Below are positions 25,479 through 33,892 of a DNA stretch of 64,000 nucleotides, one piece after another. The first letter of the stretch is position 1, and the number at the start of each line of letters is the position of its first letter. Location: positions 124,001 to 188,000 of the forward strand of contig JACKIB010000001.1 of the NCBI GenBank assembly GCA_020638695.1. Direction: 5' to 3'. The stretch is from Planctomycetota bacterium. Its GTDB lineage: Bacteria; Planctomycetota; UBA1135; UBA2386. Both the position numbers and the translations under genes were made by a program. The notes under the pieces were generated by a model, which was not told the origin of the DNA, ran no database searches, and worked only from the letters and a program-made list of their open reading frames with translations.

Positions 25479-25489
25479 ACCCAAAGCAA
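25461..25489 (-). promoter_or_regulatory. rplC: rplC promoter
   Basis: TTGCTT (25484-25489) and TACAAA (25461-25466) on the minus strand are separated by exactly 17 bp, about 50 bp before the rplC start. It is one of the best sigma-70 matches in the window. Confidence 0.65.
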
Positions 25490-25504
25490 GTACGGAGCCG
25501 CGGA

Positions 25505-27106
25505 TCACGGCCGGAGATAGGCGCGAAGCACCAGGAGCACCAGGGCGGCCAACAGCAGCGGGCGAACCAGCGACCGGGCCGGGGTGCCGAACCGGGGCAG
25601 CGGACGGTCGTCTGGGACCGCGGCAGCGGCAGCCAGTCGGGATTCGTCGGCGTCCAGCAGGGCGGCCGGATCGACCTTCGGACGCGCCCCGCTGCCGAAC
25701 GCGCGCGCGAAGGCCCGCCGCACCAGCTGCGGGAAGGCTGCCAGCTTGAACAGGTTCGAATCCTCGAGGCGGAACGCGAAGTGCAGCGCCAGACCGTCGC
25801 CGTTGCGCCGCAATACCGCCAACGGCCCCCGCTCGCCGTGCAGCAGCGCGGTGCCGGGGAAGCCCGGCGGCCAGGACAGGGCCGACTTGACCCGCAGCTC
25901 CGACAAGTCGAGCCCTGCGGTGATCGGATCGCGCCGCTCCCAGTCCAGCAGGCGTGGGGTGTCGATGGTCGCGCCGCGGCCGTCCAGCGCGGTGCCGAAC
26001 GTCACCACCCGCGCCGCCGCTGGCACCGGGTCGGCGAGGGTCCCACCGTCGCACAGCACGAGCCCGGCGTGGGTCGCGTTCACGCCCTCGACCACCTTGC
26101 CGCCGCACTCCGACGCCAGTGCGTTGGCGATCGCGACCAGCGGCTTGGGCGCCGCGCCGGCCGTGCGCACCGCGATGTCGGGCTGCGGAGGTACCGGCAG
26201 GTCGATCCGCAGTCGATCGTCTAGTGGCAGCACATCGCCTGTGTCGCGCAGTTCGCACCACAGGGAGCCGCCCGCGGCGCGACGCACTTCCACCACCACC
26301 TCGAGGGTCTCCTGTGCGGCCAACGCGAGGGTGCGCGGCGGGACTTCGCCGACCGACGGGGACGGTGGATCGCCGTGCATCCACAGCGCGACCGTGCGCG
26401 CCGGGCCGTGGTTGGCGACCTGCAACGTGACCTTCACCTCCGGCAGCGGCCAGCCGTCGTCGACGCGACAGCCGACGAGCGCCGTGTTGTCCGCCGGCTT
26501 GCCGACCCGGGTCCACGCGCCATCGCGCGGCGCGGCCGATCGCCCGAGTCCATCGCCGAGCGTCCACACCGCGGTGGTGTCGGCGGGCCAACCGTGTGCC
26601 ACCGCATCGAGTGCGACCAGCCCGCGCCCCCACGGCGTCGCGGCGCGCAGTGCGGTCGCGACCGCGTCGCGGCTGCCGGTCAGGATCTCGGCGACTTCAC
26701 GGCACAGCGCGACCCGCACGTCGACGTGCGCGGGCAGCGTGGCGAGGCGCTGCAGCACGGCCTCGCGCGCTACATCAAAGGCGCTCGCGCCCGACTCGGT
26801 GCGGGCGGCCATGCTGGCCGAGGCATCGAGCACGACGATCAGTCGACTCGGCCCCGGGCGCGGCGGATGCCGTGGTCCGGCGTGCGCCAACACCAGTGCC
26901 GCCGCCGCGAGCAACAGCAACAGGAACCGCCACCAACGGAAGCGCACTGGCCGCCGATGCAACCGCGCCCGCGCGTGCAACCACTGGGTGAGGTGCGCGG
27001 TGAGCTCGACGCGCCGGGGCCGAGGTGGGCGGCTCAGCAGGTAGAGCAACGGCAGCACCCCCAGCCAGGCCAGGCGGTCGGGCCGGAGGAGCTCCACGGC
27101 GTCCAT
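25505..27106 (-). CDS. BatA-like membrane protein with von Willebrand factor A domain
   Basis: A 533-residue protein from ATG 27106. It has N-terminal membrane helices at about residues 10-24 and 57-78 (FLLLLLAAAALVLAHAG) and a VWA domain at about 90-230 starting SRLIVVLDASASM, a MIDAS-type metal site (DxSxS). A periplasmic region and a C-terminal membrane helix (LVRPLLLAALVLLVLRAYL) follow. This matches BatA/aerotolerance-type VWA proteins usually encoded with DUF58 proteins and MoxR ATPases. The DUF58 gene is directly upstream; no moxR is present. The role is unknown, perhaps metallochaperone-like or envelope assembly, as suggested for the family. Confidence 0.85.
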   Translation of the reverse strand: MDAVELLRPDRLAWLGVLPLLYLLSRPPRPRRVELTAHLTQWLHARARLHRRPVRFRWWRFLLLLLAAAALVLAHAGPRHPPRPGPSRLIVVLDASASMAARTESGASAFDVAREAVLQRLATLPAHVDVRVALCREVAEILTGSRDAVATALRAATPWGRGLVALDAVAHGWPADTTAVWTLGDGLGRSAAPRDGAWTRVGKPADNTALVGCRVDDGWPLPEVKVTLQVANHGPARTVALWMHGDPPSPSVGEVPPRTLALAAQETLEVVVEVRRAAGGSLWCELRDTGDVLPLDDRLRIDLPVPPQPDIAVRTAGAAPKPLVAIANALASECGGKVVEGVNATHAGLVLCDGGTLADPVPAAARVVTFGTALDGRGATIDTPRLLDWERRDPITAGLDLSELRVKSALSWPPGFPGTALLHGERGPLAVLRRNGDGLALHFAFRLEDSNLFKLAAFPQLVRRAFARAFGSGARPKVDPAALLDADESRLAAAAAVPDDRPLPRFGTPARSLVRPLLLAALVLLVLRAYLRP

Positions 27107-27199
27107 GCTGCCGGAAGATAGGAGCGGGCCCACGGCAGTGCCAGGATCGCTGCCCCGCTCTCGCGCCCGCGGCCGCCGCCGCAGCGCGTGCCCCGACCC

Positions 27200-28066
27200 T
27201 CACACCCGGTACACCAACCCGTCCGCCGACCACGACCGCAAGCGATAGTCGCCGCGTGCCGGCACCGGAAAGCGCACCAGGCTTGCGCCGGCGGAGTCGA
27301 ACGCGCCGTCCTGCGCCCGTTCCAACCGCCGCAGCTCCTCGGCCATCGCCGCGCGCAGCGGCCCGTCGACCTGCAGCGTCTCCTCGCGGCCGGTCTCGGG
27401 ATCGCGCAGGCGCAGCAACCCGCCGAGTTCCGGCAGGAGGTCGCTCGACAGCGCCGGCAGCCAACCGGTGACCCGACAGCCTTCGCGACGCAGCATCGCC
27501 AGGGCATCGTCGTAGCTCGAGGGATCGGCGAAGTCGGAGATCCACGCGACCCGGCCGGCGGTGCGCTGCCGCAGCACCTGGACCGCGAGTTCGCGCGGCG
27601 CCTCGGCACGCAACGGAACGCCTTCGAGGGTCGAGAGGTAGCGGCCCAGGGCACCGGCGCCCGCGAGGCGACTCGACCGGTCCGCCGCCGCACCCCACAC
27701 CAGTCGCAACCCACCGAGATGCACCAGCGCCAAGCCGCCGAGCACCGCCGCGAGCCGTCGTGCGGCCGTCCAGCGATCACCCGCGGTCATGCTCGCGGAA
27801 CAGTCGAGGATCAGAGTCCACCCGACCCGGTCTTCGTCCTCGAGCACCTTGAGGAACAACTCGTCGGTGCGGGCGAACACGTTCCAGTCGAAGTCGCGCA
27901 GGTCGTCGCCCGGCGTGTAGGCGCGATGCCCGGAGAAGGTGCCGCTCTCCGAACGCCGACGGCGGCGCGTCGGGGTCTGGGCGCGCGAGGTGGTCCGTGT
28001 GCGTGGCATGCGGCGCACCAGCTCGCCGAGCATCTGGCGGAACCGATCGTCGAACAGCTCGCTCAC
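27200..28066 (-). CDS. DUF58 domain protein
   Basis: A 288-residue protein if started at GTG 28066, which overlaps the upstream stop as GTGA; the GTG at 28081 would overlap the AGGAG site. The DUF58 core is clear: GHRAYTPGDDLRDFDWNVFA followed by R...ELFLKVLEDEDRV and a VWA-like LILDCSASM (MIDAS serines). There is no signal peptide. DUF58 proteins pair with MoxR AAA+ ATPases and VWA proteins. Here the pair is DUF58 plus VWA inside a GldA/F/G-type ABC operon. Confidence 0.9.
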   Translation of the reverse strand: MSELFDDRFRQMLGELVRRMPRTRTTSRAQTPTRRRRRSESGTFSGHRAYTPGDDLRDFDWNVFARTDELFLKVLEDEDRVGWTLILDCSASMTAGDRWTAARRLAAVLGGLALVHLGGLRLVWGAAADRSSRLAGAGALGRYLSTLEGVPLRAEAPRELAVQVLRQRTAGRVAWISDFADPSSYDDALAMLRREGCRVTGWLPALSSDLLPELGGLLRLRDPETGREETLQVDGPLRAAMAEELRRLERAQDGAFDSAGASLVRFPVPARGDYRLRSWSADGLVYRV

Positions 28067-28953
28067 GGCGTGCGGCTGCACTCCTGCAGCGCGGTGAAGT
28101 AGCTGCGCACGAACGGCCGCTCGACCGGCGGCACGTTGCGCGCGCGTAAGGCGCGTTCCGCCGCCGCAACGAAGTCTAGCTCCGGGGGACGCACCGCGGG
28201 CTCGGCGCCGGCCCCTCGTTCCGCAGGTGTCGGCGGTGGCTTGCTGCCGGGTGCGTCTTGTTCGACCTCGGCGACGCGCACCCGCTTGGTCTTGCCGCGC
28301 CCGTCGTCGATCAGGCGGGGGATCACGAATTCGTTCTGTGCGGGAAGGTCCGGAATCGGACGCGGCGGCGGCGCACCCGGGGAGCGCGGCCCGGACTCAC
28401 TCGGCCGCACTCCCTGGGGCCGCGACCCGCCGTCCGTCGGCTGCGGAGTCTGCGGGGCACCGCGATCCCCGGCGACCGCGGGCGCGTGCGAACGCATCAG
28501 TCCGCCACGGCCCAACGGGCCGATCCACCAAACCAGCAGCAGCAGCGGCAGCAACCACAGCGCCCGGCGCAGCGGCCGCCACCAAGTCTCGCGCTGGCGC
28601 GCGGCCGGGATCGTCGCCAGCGCGTGCTCCAGATCTTCTGCGAGCCAACGGATCGACGGCGTGCTCGGCCGGCGCTGCATCCCCCACCAGGTGATCAACC
28701 GATCGCCGAGCAGGAACGAGCGGTCCGCGGCCGGCACCGACAACCCGCGCCGCGCAACCGCCCACAGCGCAGCCAGCGACACCCACGTGGCGGCTGCGAC
28801 CAGCAGGATTCGCAGGTGCTGCGGCCACAGCCAGTGCCCCAACCACACCGCAAGCCCGGCGAGCACGCCGTGTGCGGTGGTCCAGAGCAACGCGTGCGCG
28901 AGCCGGCGGCGCCAGCCGACGCGGCGCACGAACGCGGTGATCGCGCGGCTCAT
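28063..28953 (-). CDS. Membrane protein with proline-rich cytoplasmic or periplasmic tail
   Basis: A 296-residue protein of unknown family. Three membrane segments lie at about residues 19-44, 48-66 and 130-146 (LWLLPLLLLVWWIGPLG). Then comes a low-complexity Pro/Gly/Arg region (about 150-230) and a short helical end with FVIPRLIDDGRGKTKRVRVA. It sits between DUF4340 and DUF58, overlapping DUF58 by 4 bp. Its position is where other operons of this type hold a hypothetical membrane protein. No enzyme motif is seen. Confidence 0.75.
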   Translation of the reverse strand: MSRAITAFVRRVGWRRRLAHALLWTTAHGVLAGLAVWLGHWLWPQHLRILLVAAATWVSLAALWAVARRGLSVPAADRSFLLGDRLITWWGMQRRPSTPSIRWLAEDLEHALATIPAARQRETWWRPLRRALWLLPLLLLVWWIGPLGRGGLMRSHAPAVAGDRGAPQTPQPTDGGSRPQGVRPSESGPRSPGAPPPRPIPDLPAQNEFVIPRLIDDGRGKTKRVRVAEVEQDAPGSKPPPTPAERGAGAEPAVRPPELDFVAAAERALRARNVPPVERPFVRSYFTALQECSRTP

Positions 28954-28962
28954 CGCGGCAGT

Positions 28963-30072
28963 CTACTTCGGATCGAACAGTTCTTCCGGGTTCTGGGTGC
29001 GGAACGGCCCGACTTTGAAGTTCGACAGTGCGAACTTGAACTTGCAGCCGGTGCCGAACACCCAGCTGTCGGCCGTGTCGTCGTTGCGCTTCTGCACCCA
29101 GATGATGTGCTCCTCGCCACTGCGCAGCTTGCACCGCACCTCGACCACACCCTTGTTCCAGACCTCGTCGGCCTGCACCCGCGGACGCTTGGGGTCGAAG
29201 CGCTCCGCCTTGACCACCAAGAAGTGGTTGACGAGGTCGGTCACCTTGCCCTGTCGCACCGCGCCGACGTTCTTCGGCGAGCACTGCTCGGGCACCGCGA
29301 CCCAGGTCTGCGTGGAGCCGGGCTTCTTGGTGAAGCCGGCGTTGCCGAACGCGTTCCTGAAGTAGAACGCCTCCACCTCACTCATCAGGAACGAGTGCAC
29401 CGTCGTGTCGACCCACTCCGACGCACGCAGCGGCAGGTGCCAGGACTTGTCCTTCGGCTCGTACAGCACCACGTCGTTGAGCTTGTCGGCACGCACCACG
29501 TAGAAGCCGTCGATCGCCCCCGCTTCGCCGACCTTGCCCCGCTTGGTCGAGCCACCGACGATCAGCTCGCCGAGCGAGCGACCGGCGTCCTGGGGTCCGG
29601 ACGGGACGGCGCGGCAGCGCAGCATCGTGCCGGTCTCCGGCGTGAGCCCGTTCTCGCCGCGGAACTTCTCGTCGACCCCGCGGCCGATCTTGTTCTCTTC
29701 GTTGGTCTTGATGTCGCGGAAGTGGATCAGGACCGCGTCATCGATCCGCGCACGCGGCACCTTGAGGCCTGCCAGTTCGGTGTTCACCAGCTGCCAGTCC
29801 TCGCCAGCGCGCTGGAACACCAACGCCTCGAACTGCTGCTCGGCGGGCAGCTTCTCCACCGGCACCCCGGCGGCGCGGGCCGCGGCCTCGAGTTCCTCCT
29901 TGGACTTGCGCTTCATCAACTCGACGGTCGCCACCTTGTCGGGCGTGAAGCCCGGGAACATCACCGGGATGCTCGCCAGGCTGGTGACGTCCATCTTCTC
30001 GCCCTGCATCGTCAGCCAGCAGGGGATCGCCAGTGCGGCAGCGAGTACCACGAGCATCAAGTTGGTCGACAT
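28963..30072 (-). CDS. DUF4340 protein of the GldA/F/G-type ABC operon
   Basis: A 369-residue protein with one N-terminal membrane anchor (about residues 5-20, LMLVVLAAALAIPCWL) and a long extracytoplasmic region with repeated beta-strand patterns such as DKVATVELMKRK, WQLVNTELAGL and FYVVRADKLNDVVLYEPKDK. The last is the DUF4340 signature. These proteins follow gldG-like genes in many phyla and probably belong to the exporter. It starts 12 bp after the gldG-like gene. Confidence 0.85.
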   Translation of the reverse strand: MSTNLMLVVLAAALAIPCWLTMQGEKMDVTSLASIPVMFPGFTPDKVATVELMKRKSKEELEAAARAAGVPVEKLPAEQQFEALVFQRAGEDWQLVNTELAGLKVPRARIDDAVLIHFRDIKTNEENKIGRGVDEKFRGENGLTPETGTMLRCRAVPSGPQDAGRSLGELIVGGSTKRGKVGEAGAIDGFYVVRADKLNDVVLYEPKDKSWHLPLRASEWVDTTVHSFLMSEVEAFYFRNAFGNAGFTKKPGSTQTWVAVPEQCSPKNVGAVRQGKVTDLVNHFLVVKAERFDPKRPRVQADEVWNKGVVEVRCKLRSGEEHIIWVQKRNDDTADSWVFGTGCKFKFALSNFKVGPFRTQNPEELFDPK

Positions 30073-30084
30073 GGGTTCTCCCGA

Positions 30085-32184
30085 TCACTTCAGACGGTTG
30101 AGGAAGGCGCGCTTCTGCGCCGAGCGCCGCAGCCACATCAGCAGGCCGAACAGGCACAAGAGTCCCCCCGGCCCGAAGCTCACCAGGCGCTGCAGCCACT
30201 TCTCACGGGACTGCAGCCGTTCGACGAAGTCCTCGGTGCGCTCGCCCTTGGCCTCGTCGCGGGCCAGGAGTTTCATCCGTCGGTCGGTGCCCGACTTGTT
30301 GCGCAACGCCAGCAGGTCGCGCTCCTGCACCAGCCAGTCCAGCAAGTTGCGGAAGAACAGCAGCGCCAGTTGGCCGCGCCCGCGGTCGGCCGGGCCGACA
30401 ACCGCGGTCTCGCGCAGCATCTCCGCGTAGTTGCCGAACGCGAAGTCGTCGCGCAGGAAGGTCGCGTCGCCGATCACCAGCAGCTGCGCGCCGGGCTTGC
30501 TCACGCGCAGCTTCGACTCCGCGGGCTCCGCGGTGGCAGCGTCCTTCGGCTTCGGCTTGGTCGGGCCGGCGACCTTGTCGTCCTTCTTCGCCTTGGGATC
30601 CTCGTCCCACTTGTCGGGGTCGCCCTTGGCTTCGTCCTTCTTCTTCGGCATCGCCGGCGGAACCGGCTTGTCGGCGAAGTACGAGGAGAACGTCCCCTCG
30701 ACGAACACCGCCAACGGAATCTGCGTCGGGTTGCTGAGCGGCCGCATCAACCCCTTGGAGTTGGTCCACCGCTCCAGGTTCTGCATCCGCTGCCGCGGAT
30801 CGCGCGCGCCTTGGAACGGGTCGAGGTCGATGTTCGGCATCTCGGTCCACCCGAGCGGCGAGGTGCGCAGCAGCACCTTACCGGTGACGCCCTTCGGCAT
30901 CGTCTCGACCAGATCGACCGGGCACGGCCAGAACAGCCCGGGCAGTGCGACGCTGGCCACCGCCTTGATCAAGTCGTGCGACTCGTCGCAACCCGGTTTG
31001 AACAACTTCTTGTACTGCGCCGCGAGCTCCTGGTCGACCTTGCCGTCCTTCTGCGCGAACGCTTCGGCGCGGGCCGCCCAGTCGTCCTTCGCCGGCTGCA
31101 GGTTGTACGGGTAGAAGAACGGATGGAAGCCGCCCTGCCCGGTGCGCGGGTCCTGGTACATCATCCCGAAGGTCTGCTGCAGCTCGCGCACGCCCTCGCC
31201 CACGACCTTGTGTTCGACCTTGACCCCGTAGGTGCGCAGCTGGTCGAGGAAGCGCGTCTCGCCCGGCCCGTCGTAGCTGAACAGGTGGCCGCGCAGCTCG
31301 CGATCCTCGCGCACCTCGACCTCGCAGGCGTCGGCGAACACCACCAGCTTGCCGCCGCGCATCAGGAACTGGTCGAGGATGAACTTGATCCGGTCGGTGT
31401 AGTTCTTCGGCCGCAGCAGCAGGACCACCTCGACCTCCGGGCGGACCAACTGGCCCTTGCTGATATCGAGCGGCTCCAGGTCGTAGTCCTTGCCGAACGC
31501 CTGCAGCAGCTTGGTGAAGCCCTGCGCCGGCGTGCGCCGCTCACCGATCACCATCCCGCCGCTGCTGGTGCGGCTCGCCAGCACGCCGATCTTCGGCCGC
31601 TGCTGCACCGTCAGCTGCTTGATCCGCGGCGTCAACACCGACTCGTAGAAGTAGGTACCCTGCGCCAGCTGCAGGAACGGGATCACGCTCTCCTTCTTGG
31701 CCCCGTAGCGCAACCGCAGTCCCTGCCACACCTCGGTCGCCTTCAGGCTGCCGGTGTCGCGCACCTGCGCCTCCTGCGGTTTCATACCGAGTCGCTCGGC
31801 CTTCTCCCGCAGGGTGCGGTCCTCGAACGGGTTGAAGTACACCACCCGCACGTGGCCGCGGCCGATCTCCTCGTACTCCTTGAGCGCGTCGCGGAGCATC
31901 ACCCGGTACGGGCGGTGGAACACCGGCAGGTCTTCGTCGGGGCTGAAGTAGGCCTCGATCACCAGCCGGTCCTCGAGCTTGCCGAGCACCTTCTGGGTCG
32001 ACTCGGTGAGGGTGTACTGCCGATCCTGGGTCAGGTCGGCACGCGCGCGGTAGCGGCTGGCGAGGAACGCGACTTCGGCCAGCACCACGAACAGCAGCAC
32101 CAGTCGCAGCACTGCACCCCCGACGAATCCGGCGGCGTGGTGGTCGTTGTGCGGCAGCGGACAGACGGTCTTGGCCATGGTCAT
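30085..32184 (-). CDS. GldG-like ABC transporter auxiliary protein
   Basis: A 699-residue protein whose ATG 32184 overlaps the upstream stop as ATGA. It has an N-terminal membrane helix (about residues 19-42) followed by the ABC_transp_aux region (RARADLTQDRQYTLTESTQK, the usual start of GldG: D.T....Y.LS..T...L). A central domain (about 150-400) contains RPKIGVLASRT and the LLLRPKNYTDRIKFILDQFL pattern, a charged linker (about 500-560) is rich in Lys/Asp, and a C-terminal membrane helix ends in a basic tail (LLMWLRRSAQKRAF). In Bacteroidetes GldA/F/G is linked to gliding and secretion. In other phyla the substrate is unknown. Confidence 0.88.
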   Translation of the reverse strand: MTMAKTVCPLPHNDHHAAGFVGGAVLRLVLLFVVLAEVAFLASRYRARADLTQDRQYTLTESTQKVLGKLEDRLVIEAYFSPDEDLPVFHRPYRVMLRDALKEYEEIGRGHVRVVYFNPFEDRTLREKAERLGMKPQEAQVRDTGSLKATEVWQGLRLRYGAKKESVIPFLQLAQGTYFYESVLTPRIKQLTVQQRPKIGVLASRTSSGGMVIGERRTPAQGFTKLLQAFGKDYDLEPLDISKGQLVRPEVEVVLLLRPKNYTDRIKFILDQFLMRGGKLVVFADACEVEVREDRELRGHLFSYDGPGETRFLDQLRTYGVKVEHKVVGEGVRELQQTFGMMYQDPRTGQGGFHPFFYPYNLQPAKDDWAARAEAFAQKDGKVDQELAAQYKKLFKPGCDESHDLIKAVASVALPGLFWPCPVDLVETMPKGVTGKVLLRTSPLGWTEMPNIDLDPFQGARDPRQRMQNLERWTNSKGLMRPLSNPTQIPLAVFVEGTFSSYFADKPVPPAMPKKKDEAKGDPDKWDEDPKAKKDDKVAGPTKPKPKDAATAEPAESKLRVSKPGAQLLVIGDATFLRDDFAFGNYAEMLRETAVVGPADRGRGQLALLFFRNLLDWLVQERDLLALRNKSGTDRRMKLLARDEAKGERTEDFVERLQSREKWLQRLVSFGPGGLLCLFGLLMWLRRSAQKRAFLNRLK

Positions 32185-32921
32185 CCCTTCACCCGCTTGC
32201 CGTAGAGCACCAACGCGTTGGCGTGCAGGAAGAACGCGCAGAAACACAGGTAGAACACCAGGTCGCCGGTGTCGACCACGCCGCGCGCGATGCTGTCGAA
32301 GTAGCGCTGCGGGCTCAGCGCCAGCACGAACAGCGCGATGCGGTCGCCGCCCAGCCACTCCGGCAGCAGACCGATCAGGCTCTGGCCGAACTCGCCGGTC
32401 TTGAACAGCGCGAACAAGGTCACCAGCGCCAACAGGAAGGCGATGATCTGGTCGCGGGTGATGCTCGACCAGAACATCCCCACCGACACGTACGCCGCCG
32501 CTAGCAGCAACGACGCGAAGTAAGTCACGCTCACCGAGTACCAATCGAGCTTGCCGTGCCAGGCCATGGTGACCGGCAGTGCCAGAGTCAGGATCAGCAA
32601 CAGCGCCAGGTAGACCATCGCCGCGAAGAACTTGCCGGCGATGATCTGCGGGATGGAGACCGGGAAGGTCAACAGCAGCTCGAGCGTGCCGGTCTTGCGC
32701 TCCTCGGCCCACAACCGCATGGTCAGCGCCGGCAGGAAGCCGATGAACACCTGCGGCAGCAGGCGGAAGAACTCCACCATGCTCGCCTGGCCTTCGTGCC
32801 GTAGCAGCTGACTGCCGTACCAGCAGGTGATGCCGAGGAACAGCAGGCCGAACACGTAGGCGATCGGCGAGAAGAAGTAGCTGCGCAGCTCACGACGGCA
32901 GATCGTCCAGATGTTACGCAT
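32181..32921 (-). CDS. GldF-like ABC-2 permease
   Basis: A 246-residue permease with six membrane helices. Marker segments are RRELRSYFFSPIAYVFGLLF (near the N-terminus, typical of GldF/ABC-2), RLWAEERKTGTLELLLTFPV (cytoplasmic coupling loop) and ITRDQIIAFLLALVTLFALF. It should form the membrane part of the exporter with the ATPase encoded upstream, whose 3' end overlaps it by 8 bp. The gldG-like gene overlaps its stop by 4 bp, so the set is tightly coupled. Confidence 0.92.
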   Translation of the reverse strand: MRNIWTICRRELRSYFFSPIAYVFGLLFLGITCWYGSQLLRHEGQASMVEFFRLLPQVFIGFLPALTMRLWAEERKTGTLELLLTFPVSIPQIIAGKFFAAMVYLALLLILTLALPVTMAWHGKLDWYSVSVTYFASLLLAAAYVSVGMFWSSITRDQIIAFLLALVTLFALFKTGEFGQSLIGLLPEWLGGDRIALFVLALSPQRYFDSIARGVVDTGDLVFYLCFCAFFLHANALVLYGKRVKG

Positions 32922-33873
32922 GGCCGGCCTCCTGCTGGGCGCGCAGGGTCTTGCTGTGGAACACGTCTTCCAGCGTGCGTCGCTCGCGCACCAGCGAGGC
33001 CAGCGACCAGCCGTTCTTGATGATCAAGTGCGCGAGGCCATCCTCGACGTACTCCTTGTTGCCGTTCAGGTGGATGCGGTAGGTCTCGAACGCACCGGTG
33101 TCGCCGTCGACTTCGATCGGCACCTCCTCGCCCAGCAGCTGGCGCATCTGCGACAGCACGGTGTCGCGCGGTCCCTTGACCCGCGCCACCAGTGCACCGG
33201 GCTCGAGCTCGCCGACCAGCTGGTCGAGCGAGCCGTCGGCGACCAACTCACCGAGACTGATGATGATGATCCGCGAGCACGACGCCTCGACCTCCTGCAG
33301 GATGTGCGTCGACAGCATGACGGTGTGCTCCTCCCCGAGTTGCCGCACCAGCCGCCGAACTTCGACGATCTGGTTGGGGTCGAGGCCCGAGGTCGGCTCG
33401 TCGAGGATCAGCACCTTGGGGTGATGGATCATCGCCTGCGCGAGGCCGACGCGCTGCTTGTAGCCCTTCGACAGCTCGATGATGTTCTTGCCGGTGACCC
33501 GCTCGAGCCCGCACAGCGACACCACGCGGGACACCGCGGCCGTCAGTCCACGACCGGCAACCCCGCGGATTCGCCCGGCGAATCGCAGGTAGTCGTCGAC
33601 CCGCATCTCGTGGTAGAGCGGCGTCGATTCCGGCAGGTAGCCGATGCGCCGCCGCACCTCGAGGGACCGACGCACCACGTCGAGGCCGTCGATCGTGGCC
33701 ACCCCCGCGGAAGGCAGGAGGAATCCGGTCAGGATCTTCATGGTGGTCGACTTCCCGGCCCCGTTGGGACCGAGGAAACCGATCACTTCACCCTGCGCGA
33801 CCTCGAAGCTGACGCCCTTCAGGGCGTAGCTGATCCCGTCATAGCTCTTCTTGAGCTGGTCGACATTGATCAT
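32914..33873 (-). CDS. GldA-like ABC transporter ATPase
   Basis: A 319-residue ATPase with Walker A GPNGAGKSTT (about residues 38-47), the signature ELSKGYKQRVGLAQAM, Walker B VLILDEPTSGLDP and the H-loop STHIL. The C-terminal about 90 residues form the extension seen in GldA/DrrA-type exporters. It powers the ABC-2 permease encoded next. The gene begins 19 bp after rho, with no obvious promoter between, so it may be expressed from the rho transcript. Confidence 0.94.
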   Translation of the reverse strand: MINVDQLKKSYDGISYALKGVSFEVAQGEVIGFLGPNGAGKSTTMKILTGFLLPSAGVATIDGLDVVRRSLEVRRRIGYLPESTPLYHEMRVDDYLRFAGRIRGVAGRGLTAAVSRVVSLCGLERVTGKNIIELSKGYKQRVGLAQAMIHHPKVLILDEPTSGLDPNQIVEVRRLVRQLGEEHTVMLSTHILQEVEASCSRIIIISLGELVADGSLDQLVGELEPGALVARVKGPRDTVLSQMRQLLGEEVPIEVDGDTGAFETYRIHLNGNKEYVEDGLAHLIIKNGWSLASLVRERRTLEDVFHSKTLRAQQEAGHA

Positions 33874-33892
33874 CTGGGGAGGCGGCTGGGGG

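Noticed and set aside
28258..32205. A 1315-codon open frame on the plus strand
   Set aside because: It is antisense to four well-supported genes (membrane protein, DUF4340, GldG-like, GldF end). Its product is low-complexity, rich in Arg/His/Leu, with no domain; this is usual for the third-position-GC shadow frame.
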